Shown in pieces: positions 8,043 to 16,542 of a stretch of 64,000 nt of DNA. The translations under genes and the position numbers were made by a program. The stretch lies in assembly GCF_000717345.1 (NCBI RefSeq), contig NZ_JNZA01000016.1, positions 106,169-170,168 of the forward strand. The letters are read 5' to 3'. Each line of letters starts with the position of its first letter. Positions within the stretch are counted from its first letter, which is position 1. The stretch comes from Streptomyces lydicus. Lineage in GTDB: Bacteria > Actinomycetota > Actinomycetes > Streptomycetales > Streptomycetaceae. Below the pieces are notes generated by a model. The model saw only the letters and a list, made by a program, of their open reading frames with translations. It was not told the DNA's origin and made no database searches.

Positions 8043-9316
8043 TGGGCATTCGAGGCCGGATCGCCCTGGCCATTTCGTGTATGACGGCGCTGGCGGTGGT
8101 GGTGCTCGGTTTTGCCGTGCACCACATAGCGGACGCGGAGCGGGAGCGTTCGGCGCGTGCGTATCAGGACGACCGTCTGAGTTCGGCGCTGCAGATCTAC
8201 GAGCGGGACGGCACGCTGGCGCTGGGCGCGCAGCTGGATGATGCGACGTTGCCGTCGCCGTTGCGGGAGGCGGTGTTCAAGAACCGGTCGGGGACGTATG
8301 TCAGCGGCGGTGAGGATCCGCGGGTGTGGGCGGCGACGGGGGTCGGTGACGGGGACGGGAGTACCCCGGCGCGGTCGTTGTCGGTGTCGGCGGCGTATCC
8401 GGATGACGATCCGGCGCAGGTGGCGCTGGACCGTGCGTTGTTGATCGCCGGGTGCGGGACGGTGGCGCTGATGGCGGTGGTGTCGTGGTTCGTGGCGCAG
8501 CGGTTGTCGCGGCGGTTGCGGTTGAGTGCGGCGGCGGCGCGGCGGATCGCGGCGGGTGAGCCGCCGGACGCGGACGCGTTGGCGAGCCGGGGCCGGGACG
8601 AGGTGGCCGAGCTGGGCCGGAGCGTGCATCACATGGCGACGTCGTTGGCGGCGCGGGTGGAGGCGGAGCGGGAGTTCACCGCTGATGTGGCGCACGAGCT
8701 GCGGACGCCGGTGGCGGGTCTGGTGGCGGCGGCGGAGTTGTTGCCGCAGCCGCGGGCGGTGGAGATGGTGCGGGACCGGGCGCAGGCGATGCGGCGGCTG
8801 GTGGAGGACCTGCTGGAGGTGTCGCGGCTGGACGCGGGGGTGGAGCGGGCGGATGTGGATGCCTGTGAGCTGCCGTCGCTGGTGCGCGGGATCGTGAAGC
8901 GGGCGGCGCGGCAGCGGGGGGTGGACGAGGTGTCGGTGGCCGTGGAGGGGGAGCCGCGGATCGTGGAGACGGACCGGCGCCGGGTGGAGCGGGTGCTGGT
9001 GAATCTGCTGGCGAACGCGGCCAAGCACGGCAAGCCGCCGATCGAGGTGGTGGTCGCGGGGTCGCGGATCGTGGTGCGTGATCACGGTCCGGGGTATCCG
9101 GCGGAGTTGTGTGCGGAGGGTCCGCGGCGGTTCCGTACGGCGGCGCCGGAGCGGGGTACGGGGCACGGTCTGGGGTTGACGATCGCGGCGGGGCAGGCGG
9201 AGGTGCTGGGGGCGCGGCTGGACTTCGGCGCCGCCGTCGGGGGCGGCGCCGAGGCCGTGCTGGAGTTGCCGGACCGTGCGGTGGTGGATCCGGTGGTTAC
9301 AGCCCCAGGTCCTTGA
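8039..9316 (+). CDS. Membrane sensor histidine kinase without adjacent response regulator
   Basis: 425 residues: N-terminal membrane helix (about 8-28), extracytoplasmic loop of about 105 residues, second helix (about 133-153), HAMP linker, dimerisation/phosphoacceptor helix with FTADVAHELRTP (His219), and an ATPase domain with NLLANAAKHG, DHGPGYP and GTGHGLGL. It resembles the CseC-like kinases of Streptomyces. The start may be GTG 8039 or ATG 8042. No response regulator lies on either side, so it is an orphan kinase in this window. Its last 20 nt overlap the convergent bcp gene. Confidence 0.92.
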   Translation: MMGIRGRIALAISCMTALAVVVLGFAVHHIADAERERSARAYQDDRLSSALQIYERDGTLALGAQLDDATLPSPLREAVFKNRSGTYVSGGEDPRVWAATGVGDGDGSTPARSLSVSAAYPDDDPAQVALDRALLIAGCGTVALMAVVSWFVAQRLSRRLRLSAAAARRIAAGEPPDADALASRGRDEVAELGRSVHHMATSLAARVEAEREFTADVAHELRTPVAGLVAAAELLPQPRAVEMVRDRAQAMRRLVEDLLEVSRLDAGVERADVDACELPSLVRGIVKRAARQRGVDEVSVAVEGEPRIVETDRRRVERVLVNLLANAAKHGKPPIEVVVAGSRIVVRDHGPGYPAELCAEGPRRFRTAAPERGTGHGLGLTIAAGQAEVLGARLDFGAAVGGGAEAVLELPDRAVVDPVVTAPGP

Positions 9317-9764
9317 TGATCTTGGCGACGTGGCCGGTGGCCTTGACGTTGTAGAGGGCGCGTTCGACCTTGCCGTCCTCGTCGATGACGACGGTGGAGC
9401 GGATGACGCCGGTGACGGTCTTGCCGTAGAGCTTCTTCTCGCCGAAGGCGCCGTAGTTCTCGAGGACCTGCTTGTCGGGGTCGCCGAGGAGGGTGACCTT
9501 GAGGTTTTCCTTCTCGCGGAACTTGGCGAGCTTCTCCGGCTTGTCGGGGGAGATGCCGATGACGTCGTAGCCGTGGCCGGCGAGGAGGTCGAGGTTGTCG
9601 GTGAAGTCGCACGCCTGCTTGGTGCAGCCGGGGGTGAGGGCGGCCGGGTAGAAGTAGACGATGACCTTGCGGCCCTTGTGGTCGGCGAGCGAGACCTGCT
9701 TGCCGTCCGCGTCGGGCAGGGTGAAGGCGGGGGCGGTGTCGCCGGGCTGCAGTCGCTCGCTCAT
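9297..9764 (-). CDS. bcp: Thiol peroxidase / peroxiredoxin Bcp
   Basis: 155-residue Prx of the BCP (PrxQ) group that reduces hydroperoxides using thioredoxin. The active-site segment ALTPGCTKQACDF gives peroxidatic Cys47 and resolving Cys52, the C-x4-C arrangement of PrxQ. Length is normal. AGGAGAGTC precedes the ATG. The gene converges on the histidine kinase and overlaps its 3' end by 20 nt, so the two transcripts are antisense to each other at their ends. Confidence 0.95.
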   Translation of the reverse strand: MSERLQPGDTAPAFTLPDADGKQVSLADHKGRKVIVYFYPAALTPGCTKQACDFTDNLDLLAGHGYDVIGISPDKPEKLAKFREKENLKVTLLGDPDKQVLENYGAFGEKKLYGKTVTGVIRSTVVIDEDGKVERALYNVKATGHVAKIIKDLGL

Positions 9765-9930
9765 GACTCTCCTTTGGTCGGTCCGTACACCCCGACATTA
9801 GCCAGGGGGACTGACAGGCGGGGCCCGCGGGGCGCCGCGGGTGCGCGAAACGGGGGTGCTGTGGGGCGCGCGGGGGCATGAGCTGACAGACTGTCCATCA
9901 CGAATGGTGCGAGACGACGGAGGCAGCGCG

Positions 9931-10248
9931 GTGGCGGAGGCCAGGACCCCGGCGCAGATCGAGGCGGACATCGCCTTCAGGCGGCAGGAGCTCGCCGTCA
10001 CGCTCGACGAGATCGGTGTGCGGCTGCACCCGAAGACGATCATGGATGAGGCGAAGGCGAAGGCCGCGGCCGCGGTGGACCGTACGGCGGGGCGGGCGTA
10101 TGTGGCCGCCAACCGCGCGGTGTCGGACGTGCGGGCGCAGCTGGTGTCGGAGGACGGCACGCCGCGGCTGGAGCGGATCATTCCGGTGGCGTTGGTCGGT
10201 GTGGCCGTGGTCGGTCTGCTGACGCTGCGTGTCAGGCGGCGTGGCTGA
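9931..10248 (+). CDS. DUF3618 family membrane-tethered protein
   Basis: 105 residues. The N-terminus shows the DUF3618 pattern TPAQIEADIAFRRQELAVTLDEIGVRLHP, an amphipathic helical segment, followed by an Ala/Lys-rich helix and one C-terminal membrane segment (IIPVALVGVAVVGLLTL) with a positively charged tail. I chose GTG 9931, which follows GGAGG by 7 nt; longer starts add an unlikely leader. The family is common in actinobacteria and its function is unknown. It is probably anchored in the membrane with the bulk in the cytoplasm. Confidence 0.85.
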   Translation: MAEARTPAQIEADIAFRRQELAVTLDEIGVRLHPKTIMDEAKAKAAAAVDRTAGRAYVAANRAVSDVRAQLVSEDGTPRLERIIPVALVGVAVVGLLTLRVRRRG

Positions 10249-10344
10249 CGGAGGGGGCGCGGGGCGTGGGTGTGCGCTCCGTTGCGGGGGCGCGGCCGGG
10301 CCCGTGGTGCGTGGTGGGCCCTGCCTTGCAGGTACGGTCGTGCC

Positions 10345-10695
10345 GTGAGCCCGAATAACACCAAGGACACCCACGACAAGCTGCCGATCCGGATGCTGCA
10401 CGACCGCGTGCTGGTCCGGACGGACATCCCGGAGGGCGAGCGGCGCTCGTCCGGGGGCATCGTCATTCCCGCGACCGCGGCGGTGGGCCGGCGCCTGGCC
10501 TGGGCCGAGGTGGTCGCCGTGGGGCAGAACGTGCGGACCGTCGAGGTGGGGGACCGGGTGCTGTACGACCCGGAGGACCGAGCCGAGGTCGAGGTGCGCG
10601 GCGTGGCGTACGTGCTGATGCGTGAGCGGGATCTGCATGCGGTGGCCGCGGAGCGGCTGGAGGGTGCGGAGGACGCGACGGGGCTGTATCTGTAG
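10345..10695 (+). CDS. GroES-like co-chaperonin family protein
   Basis: 116 residues with the GroES fold signature: IRMLHDRVLVRTDIPEGERRSSGGIVIP (roof and mobile-loop region), AEVVAVGQNVRTVEVGDRVLYDP and a C-terminal VLMRERDLHAV. The start GTG 10345 gives a short charged leader before the domain. There is no groEL beside it, and an actinobacterial groESL operon normally lies elsewhere, so this is a paralogue whose chaperonin partner is unknown. It is followed by the riboswitch-controlled SMR gene, from which it is probably independent. Confidence 0.88.
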   Translation: MSPNNTKDTHDKLPIRMLHDRVLVRTDIPEGERRSSGGIVIPATAAVGRRLAWAEVVAVGQNVRTVEVGDRVLYDPEDRAEVEVRGVAYVLMRERDLHAVAAERLEGAEDATGLYL

Positions 10696-10782
10696 GTCCG
10701 GATCCGTGGGTCCGGTGCCGGTGGCGGGTGGTGACGTGGGTCACCGCCCGCCATGTTTGCGTTTTGCTAGCCTCGGGAGGAA

Positions 10783-10823
10783 CCCGACGAGACGCGCCGT
10801 ACCGGGTCAGGACAAGACGACGC
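10783..10823 (+). promoter_or_regulatory. Guanidine-III riboswitch (ykkC-III)
   Basis: The leader contains GACGAG, GCGCCGTACC, GGGTCAGGACAAGACG and ACGC in the order and spacing of the guanidine-III aptamer, with nearly every conserved single-stranded base present. It lies 44 nt before the ATG of an SMR exporter, the classic target of this class. Guanidinium binding should free the ribosome site GGAGG at 10856-10860; that mechanism is inferred from the family. Confidence 0.92.
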
Positions 10824-10866
10824 ACCCCTGTTGAAGCTCGTGGAGCTCTTTCGTGGAGGTGCCGTC

Positions 10867-11187
10867 ATGGCGTGGGTCCTGCTCGTGGTCGCCGGTCTGC
10901 TGGAGGTGGGCTGGTCGGTGGGGATGAAGTTCACCGAGGGCTTCACCCGGTTGTGGCCGAGTGTGTTCACCGGCGCGGGGATCGTCGTCAGCATGCTGTT
11001 GCTCTCGTACGCGGCGAGGAGTCTGCCGATCGGTACGGCGTACGGGGTGTGGGTCGGTATCGGGGCGGCGGGGGCCGCGGTGGTGGGGATGGTGGTGCTG
11101 GGCGAGCCGGCGACGGCGGCCCGGATGTTCTTCATCTGTCTGCTGCTGGTGGCGGTCGTCGGTCTGAAGGCGACGTCGGGTCACTGA
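10867..11187 (+). CDS. gdx: SMR-family guanidinium exporter (Gdx/SugE type)
   Basis: 106-residue, four-helix small multidrug resistance protein. The first helix has WVLLVVAGLLEVGWSVGMKF, with the essential membrane Glu (Glu13) and the Gdx-type GWSVGMK context rather than the EmrE form. Later helices show GTAYGVWVGIGAAGA. I chose the ATG at 10867 because GGAGG lies 7 nt upstream; an earlier start at 10831 would overlap the riboswitch expression platform. The guanidine-III riboswitch upstream supports guanidinium/H+ antiport as the function. Confidence 0.92.
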   Translation: MAWVLLVVAGLLEVGWSVGMKFTEGFTRLWPSVFTGAGIVVSMLLLSYAARSLPIGTAYGVWVGIGAAGAAVVGMVVLGEPATAARMFFICLLLVAVVGLKATSGH

Positions 11188-11203
11188 CGCCGCCCGGGGC
11201 GGG

Positions 11204-13420
11204 TCATGGCCGGGACATCGCCGTCCACCAGCGGGAGCGCAGCCGCCGCTCGAAGTCGTCGCCGCCCGGGCCCACGGTGGGGAAGTCCTGGGTGGGTTCG
11301 GTGGTCGGCGGGGTGGGCGTCGGGAAGGTGGGGGACGGCGGCAGGGTGGCCGGCGGGGTGGGGGCGCCGGTGGTCGGCGCGGGCGTCGTCGGGGTGCCGG
11401 AGGGGCCGGTGGTGGGGGAGACCGAGTCGCTGGGTGACGGGGAGGCGCTGTCGGAGGGTTCTTCGGACGGTGAGGGTTCGGCGCCGTCGGCGAGGTGCAG
11501 GTCGAAGTCGTGGACGGGGCGGCCGCGGAGGGCGGCGGCGGTGTAGTCGGCCCAGATCTCGGCGGGGAAGTCGCCACCGTTGACGCGGGCCAGGCCGGCC
11601 GCGCCGTAGAGGGGCTCCTGTGCGGCGGTGTCGGGGTTCTGGCCGAGTACGGCGACGACGGTGGCGAGGTCGGGGGTGTAGCCCGCGAACCACGCGGCCT
11701 TGTCCTCCTCCGCGGTGCCGGTCTTGCCGGCCGCGGGCCGTCCGGCGCCCTGGGCGGCGGTGCCGGTGCCGCCCTCGACGACGCTGCGGAGCATCGCGGT
11801 GGTGGTGTCGGCGGCCTCGCGGGGGACGGCGTCGATGCGCTCGCGGTCGGGCAGTTCGATCTCCTCGTCGCTTCTGGTGACCTTGTCGACGAGGGTGTAG
11901 GGCCGTCGGCTGCCGTGCTGGGCGAGGGTGGCGTAGACCTGCGCCATGTCCAGGACGCTGGGGGTGGCGGTGCCCAGCGCGATCGCGCCGCGGGAGGCGG
12001 CGAGGCTGGGGGTGTCGGCGGGGATGCCCAGGTCGACGGCGGTGTCCTTGACCTTGTCGGGGCCGACGTCGATGCCCATCTGGGCGTAGACGGCGTTGAC
12101 GGATTTGTCGGTGGCCTCGGTGACGGTGATCGGGCCGTAGGAGCGGTCGTCCTCGTTGGCGGGCGCGAAGCCGGTGGCGTGGCCGTCGCTGACCGTCATG
12201 CGCTTGTTGGTGCCGTCGTAGACGGTGTTGGGGGTGATGGGGGTGCCGTCCTGGGTGGTGGCGCGGTTCTGGACGGCGGAGGCGAAGACGATCGGCTTGA
12301 AGGTGGAGCCGACCTGGTAGTCGGTGCGGGTGGCGCTGTTGACGTACTGCTTGGCGAAGTCGATGCCGCCGTAGAGGGCGACGACCCGGCCGTTGCGGGG
12401 GTCGATGGAGGCGCCGCCGGCGCGGACGTTGCGGTCGGCGGGGCGGGAGTCGTCGAGCCGGTCCATCAGGCGGGTGTTGACCGCGGTGACGAAGGCGTTC
12501 TGGCGGCGTTTGCTGAGGGTGGTCGTGATGCGGTAGCCGCCGGCCCGCAGGGTCGCCTCGCCGAGGATCCGGTGGTCGGTGAGGTAGTCCTTGACGGCTT
12601 CGACGAGGTAGCCGCGCTGGCCGGTGAGGCCGGGGGAGGTCTTGGCGGGGCGGGGTGCGGGGAAGCGCATCGCGGCCCGCTCGGCGGGGCTCAGCCACTT
12701 CTGTTTGACCATGCCGTCCAGGACGTAGTTCCAGCGGGCCAGTACCCGCGCCCGGTTCCCGGGGTGGGCGGTGAGGTCGTAGGCGCTGGGGGCGTTGAGG
12801 AGGGTGGCGAGGTAGGCGCCCTGAGCGGTGGTCAGCTGCTCGGAGTCGCGGCCGTAGTACGCCTGGGCGGCGGCCTGGATGCCGTAGGCGTTGCGGCCGT
12901 AGTAGCTGGAGTTGAGGTAGCCCAGCAGGATGTTGTCCTTGCTGACCTCGCGGTCCAGCTTGACGGCGATGAAGAACTCCTTGGTCTTGCGGGTGAGGGT
13001 CTGCTCCTGGGCGAGGTAGTAGTTCTTCACGTACTGCTGGGTGATGGTGGAGCCGGACTGCTTGCCCTTGCCGGTGACGGTGTTCCAGGCGGCGCGGAGC
13101 ATGGCGGCGGGGTCGACGGCGGACTCCGAGTAGAAGTCGCGGTCCTCGGCGGCGAGCACGGCCTGCTGGACGGACTTGGGGATCTGGCTGAGCCGCACGT
13201 TCTGCCGGTTGACCTCGCCGTCGCGGGCGAGTTCGGTGCCGTCGGAGTAGAGGTAGACGTTGCTCTGGGCCTTGGCGGCGCTGTTGGCCGGCGGGATGTC
13301 GACGAGGAGGTAGCCGGCGATCAGCGCGCCGATGACGAGCAGCAGGAACAGCAGCACGGTGCCGAGCATCGTGCGCCAGCTGGGCAGGGCCCGGCGCCAG
13401 CCTGTGCGTGGTCCGCTCAT
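11204..13420 (-). CDS. Class A penicillin-binding protein (glycosyltransferase/transpeptidase)
   Basis: 738 residues. One membrane helix (about 19-41) anchors a GT51 glycosyltransferase domain with AAEDRDFYSE (catalytic Glu92) and SGSTITQQYVKN, followed by a transpeptidase domain with the S372-TFK motif, S440-V-N and K566-TGT. The last 100 residues are a Pro/Ser/Thr-rich disordered tail, common in actinobacterial PBPs. It polymerises and crosslinks peptidoglycan outside the membrane. GAGGAG lies 11 nt before the ATG at 13420, a long spacing, so the start is likely but not certain. The gene is monocistronic. Confidence 0.95.
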   Translation of the reverse strand: MSGPRTGWRRALPSWRTMLGTVLLFLLLVIGALIAGYLLVDIPPANSAAKAQSNVYLYSDGTELARDGEVNRQNVRLSQIPKSVQQAVLAAEDRDFYSESAVDPAAMLRAAWNTVTGKGKQSGSTITQQYVKNYYLAQEQTLTRKTKEFFIAVKLDREVSKDNILLGYLNSSYYGRNAYGIQAAAQAYYGRDSEQLTTAQGAYLATLLNAPSAYDLTAHPGNRARVLARWNYVLDGMVKQKWLSPAERAAMRFPAPRPAKTSPGLTGQRGYLVEAVKDYLTDHRILGEATLRAGGYRITTTLSKRRQNAFVTAVNTRLMDRLDDSRPADRNVRAGGASIDPRNGRVVALYGGIDFAKQYVNSATRTDYQVGSTFKPIVFASAVQNRATTQDGTPITPNTVYDGTNKRMTVSDGHATGFAPANEDDRSYGPITVTEATDKSVNAVYAQMGIDVGPDKVKDTAVDLGIPADTPSLAASRGAIALGTATPSVLDMAQVYATLAQHGSRRPYTLVDKVTRSDEEIELPDRERIDAVPREAADTTTAMLRSVVEGGTGTAAQGAGRPAAGKTGTAEEDKAAWFAGYTPDLATVVAVLGQNPDTAAQEPLYGAAGLARVNGGDFPAEIWADYTAAALRGRPVHDFDLHLADGAEPSPSEEPSDSASPSPSDSVSPTTGPSGTPTTPAPTTGAPTPPATLPPSPTFPTPTPPTTEPTQDFPTVGPGGDDFERRLRSRWWTAMSRP

Positions 13421-13711
13421 GTCTGTATGGACTCCTCGGCCGTCGCCGATGGTTGTACCCCGGCGGGGGATCGGTGTGGTGTGCGGCGGGTTCGTGCCGT
13501 ACGCCCGGAAAAGCAACTGTCGCCCGTTGGGAAACTTTCGCATCATGCGTCCCGGTCAGCGGGGGTGGCGCGCACCTGGGTCCGCCAGCTGACCGGCTGA
13601 ATGGCGCCCATGACTCACCCGAAGCGGTGATAAATCGATGGTGCCCGCGGCTCCGGCGTCTTAGGCTCCGGTGCTTTGCTGTCGGACGAGGACGGGGCCG
13701 GGTGAGCGCGC

Positions 13712-14509
13712 GTGTGGTGCGTGGCGGTGGCGGCCGGGAGCTTCCGGCGGTACGCGACTTATCGGGTGGCCACGGTGGCCGGCGTGTTCACCAACACGGT
13801 CTTCGGCTTCATCGTTGCCTACGCCTACCTCGCGCTGTGGGCGGAGCGGCCGCATCTGGGCGGCTACGACCGGGCGCAGGCGCTGACGTTCGTGTGGATC
13901 GCGCAGGCGCTGCTGGCGGCGTCGGCGCTGATGTCCGGCGGTGGTCTGGACGAGCTTCAGGAGCGGATCCGTACCGGGGACGTCGCGGTGGACCTCTATC
14001 GGCCCGCGGACCTCCAGTTGTGGTGGCTGGCCGCGGACCTGGGGCGGGCGGCGCTCCAGCTGATCGGCCGCGGGGTGGTGCCGCTGACGGTGGGTGCGCT
14101 GGTCTTCCCGCTGGCGCTGCCCGGGGACGCGGCGACCTGGGGCTGGTTCCTGCTGTCGGTGCTGCTGGGGGTGGTGGTCAGTTTCGCGCTGCGCTATCTG
14201 GTGGCGCTGGCGTCGTTCTGGCTGCTCGACGGCTCGGGGCTGTCCCTGATCAGCGGCCTGGCCTGCATGTTCTTCTCGGGGATGGTGCTGCCGCTGCGGG
14301 TGTTCCCCGGCGGTTTCGGTGAGGTCGCCCAGCTGCTGCCGTGGGCGGCGATCCTTCAGGTGCCGGCGGATGTGCTGGTGGGGGCGCGCGGCGGGGACGG
14401 GCTGGTGCGGGGGCTGGTGTTCCAGGCGGCGTGGGGCGCGGCGCTGCTGGCCCTGGGCCGGCTGGCGCAGTCGGCGGCGACCCGGAAGGTGGTGGTGCAG
14501 GGTGGCTAG
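13712..14509 (+). CDS. ABC-2 type transporter permease (first of pair)
   Basis: 265-residue polytopic membrane protein of the ABC-2/DUF990 type, with about six hydrophobic segments. It begins AAGSFRRYATYRVATVAGVFTN and contains the family-typical region QERIRTGDVAVDLYRP in the loop after the second helix. The start is uncertain: GTG 13712 or GTG 13721. Its TAG overlaps the next gene's GTG (GTGGCTAG), and an ATPase follows, making a complete exporter of three genes. The substrate is unknown; related actinobacterial systems are annotated only as export or drug ABC transporters. Confidence 0.88.
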   Translation: MWCVAVAAGSFRRYATYRVATVAGVFTNTVFGFIVAYAYLALWAERPHLGGYDRAQALTFVWIAQALLAASALMSGGGLDELQERIRTGDVAVDLYRPADLQLWWLAADLGRAALQLIGRGVVPLTVGALVFPLALPGDAATWGWFLLSVLLGVVVSFALRYLVALASFWLLDGSGLSLISGLACMFFSGMVLPLRVFPGGFGEVAQLLPWAAILQVPADVLVGARGGDGLVRGLVFQAAWGAALLALGRLAQSAATRKVVVQGG

Positions 14510-15356
14510 GGAGACGTCCCCCAGGGGCGGCTCGTCATCCGGGGCGGGCCGGATCGCCCAGGGGGTGTTCGCGTACGGGCTGATCGCGCGGATGTGGGTG
14601 CGCTCGACGCTCGCCTACCGCGCGTCGTTCGTCATGATGACGGTCGGCAACTTCGCCGCCTGCGCGCTGGACTTCGTCGCGATCATGCTGATGTTCTCGC
14701 AGATCGACGCCCTCGGCGGGTTCTCGCTGCCCGAAGTGGCCTTCCTGTACGGCACGTCCGGTGTCGCGCTGGGCCTGGCGGACCTGCTGCTGGGCAGCAT
14801 GGACCGGCTGGGGCGGCGGGTGCGGGACGGCACCCTCGATGTGCTGCTGCTGCGCCCGGCGCCGGTCTTCGCGCAGGTCGCGGCGGACCGTTTCGCGCTG
14901 CGCCGGCTGGGCCGGATCACTCAGGCGCTGCTGGTGCTGGGCTGGTCGGTGTCGCGGCTGGACGTGGAGTGGACGGTGGGGCGGGTGCTGATGGTGCCGC
15001 TGATGGTCCTGTGCGGTACGGCCATCTTCGGGTCGGTGTTCACCACGGGTGCCGCGTTCCAGTTCTGGGCCCAGGACGCGGCCGAGGTGCAGAACTCCTT
15101 CACGTACGGCGGCAATGCGCTGCTGCAGTACCCGCCGACGGTGTTCGCCAAGGACCTGGTGCGCGGGGTGACCTTCCTGGTGCCGCTGGCCTTCGTCAAC
15201 TGGCTGCCCGCCCTGCGTCTGCTGGGGCGTGAGGATCCTCTGGGGCTGCCGGGGTGGGCGGATTTCCTGGGGCCTGAGGTGGCCGTGTTGATGTGCGCGG
15301 GGGCCGCGCTGGCCTGGCGCCGCGGCCTGCGGGCCTACCGCAGCACCGGGAGCTGA
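14502..15356 (+). CDS. ABC-2 type transporter permease (second of pair)
   Basis: 284 residues with about six membrane segments, a distant paralogue of the gene it overlaps by 8 nt. The cytoplasmic loop DRLGRRVRDGTLDVLLLRPAP matches the loop IRTGDVAVDLYRPAD of its partner, the region thought to contact the ATPase. The unconserved first 30 residues (Gly/Ser-rich) suggest the functional start could be somewhat later. It forms a heterodimeric permease with its neighbour and is followed 4 nt later by the ATPase gene. Confidence 0.88.
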   Translation: MARETSPRGGSSSGAGRIAQGVFAYGLIARMWVRSTLAYRASFVMMTVGNFAACALDFVAIMLMFSQIDALGGFSLPEVAFLYGTSGVALGLADLLLGSMDRLGRRVRDGTLDVLLLRPAPVFAQVAADRFALRRLGRITQALLVLGWSVSRLDVEWTVGRVLMVPLMVLCGTAIFGSVFTTGAAFQFWAQDAAEVQNSFTYGGNALLQYPPTVFAKDLVRGVTFLVPLAFVNWLPALRLLGREDPLGLPGWADFLGPEVAVLMCAGAALAWRRGLRAYRSTGS

Positions 15357-15360
15357 CGGC

Positions 15361-16410
15361 GTGCCAGGAGAGGACGGGAGCGGGCGGATGCGTACGGAGA
15401 CGGCAGGAGGCGGGACGGTGGCCGGTGACGGCGCGGCGGCGGAGCCGCTGATCGAGGTGGACGGCGTCGAGAAGGTGTTCTCGGTACGGCGCCGGGCGGG
15501 CCGGCTGCGGCGGGTCCGCCAGGAGGTGCGGGCGGTGGACGGCCTCACCTTCCGGGTGCCGCGCGGCGAGATGGTCGGCTACATCGGGCCGAACGGCGCG
15601 GGGAAGTCCACCACCGTCAAGATGCTGACCGGCATCCTCACGCCCAGCGGCGGCCGGCTGCGGGTCGCCGGCATCGATCCCGCGCGGGAGCGCACCCGGC
15701 TCGCCCGCCGGATCGGGGTGGTCTTCGGCCAGCGCACCACGCTGTGGTGGGACCTGCCGCTGAAGGACTCCTACGAGCTGGTGCGGCGGATGTACCGGGT
15801 CCCCGACCCGGTCTACCGCGCCAACCTCGACCGCTGCGTGGAGCTGCTGGACCTGGCGCCGCTGCTGGCCGTCCCCGTACGGCAGTTGTCCCTGGGGCAG
15901 CGGATGCGCGGCGACATCGCGGCGGCGCTGCTGCACGACCCGGAGGTGCTGTATCTGGACGAGCCGACCATCGGGCTCGACGTCGTCAGCAAGGCGAAGG
16001 TCCGGCAGTTCCTGCGCGAGGTGAACGCCGAGCGCGGCACCACGGTCCTGCTGACCACGCACGACCTGACCGACATCGAGCAGCTGTGCCGCCGGGTGAT
16101 GGTCATCGACCACGGGCGCCTGGTCCACGACGGCGGACTCGACGCGCTGCGGGCGGCCGGTGAGGGGGAGCGGACGCTGGTGGTGGACCTGGAGCGGGAG
16201 CTGCCGCCCCTGGAGGTGCCCGGCGCCCGTACGGTCCGGGTCGAGGGCCCTCGGCAGTGGCTGGCCTTCCCCGCCGGGCGGAGCGCGGCGCCGCTGGTCA
16301 CCGCGATCGCCGAACGCTATCCGCTGGTGGATCTGTCGCTGCGCGAGCCGGACATCGAGGAGGTGATCGCCCGGCTCTACGCGGGCGCGCACGGGCCGGC
16401 GCCGCGTTGA
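15361..16410 (+). CDS. ABC transporter ATPase of the ABC-2 exporter
   Basis: 349 residues. Walker A GPNGAGKSTT, Q-loop GVVFGQRTTLWWDLPL, signature LSLGQRMRGD and Walker B VLYLDEPTIGLD are all present, followed by the H-loop TTHDL. It belongs to the DRA/NatA-like exporters, and the GQR(T/S)xLWW Q-loop is typical of ATPases paired with DUF990-type permeases. The start may be GTG 15361 (GGGAG 8 nt upstream) or ATG 15388. It powers the two permeases immediately upstream. Confidence 0.93.
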   Translation: MPGEDGSGRMRTETAGGGTVAGDGAAAEPLIEVDGVEKVFSVRRRAGRLRRVRQEVRAVDGLTFRVPRGEMVGYIGPNGAGKSTTVKMLTGILTPSGGRLRVAGIDPARERTRLARRIGVVFGQRTTLWWDLPLKDSYELVRRMYRVPDPVYRANLDRCVELLDLAPLLAVPVRQLSLGQRMRGDIAAALLHDPEVLYLDEPTIGLDVVSKAKVRQFLREVNAERGTTVLLTTHDLTDIEQLCRRVMVIDHGRLVHDGGLDALRAAGEGERTLVVDLERELPPLEVPGARTVRVEGPRQWLAFPAGRSAAPLVTAIAERYPLVDLSLREPDIEEVIARLYAGAHGPAPR

Positions 16411-16542
16411 GTCCGCGGGTGCCGCCGCCCTTGTGCGCCGGCGGGTGCTCGGCCGCCCCGGTCCGCCTTAGGCCCGCGACGAGTTGACCACGTCGTCGTG
16501 CAGCTCGGCCCGAGGATCGGGATGCCGTCCTAGTCTGTCCGT

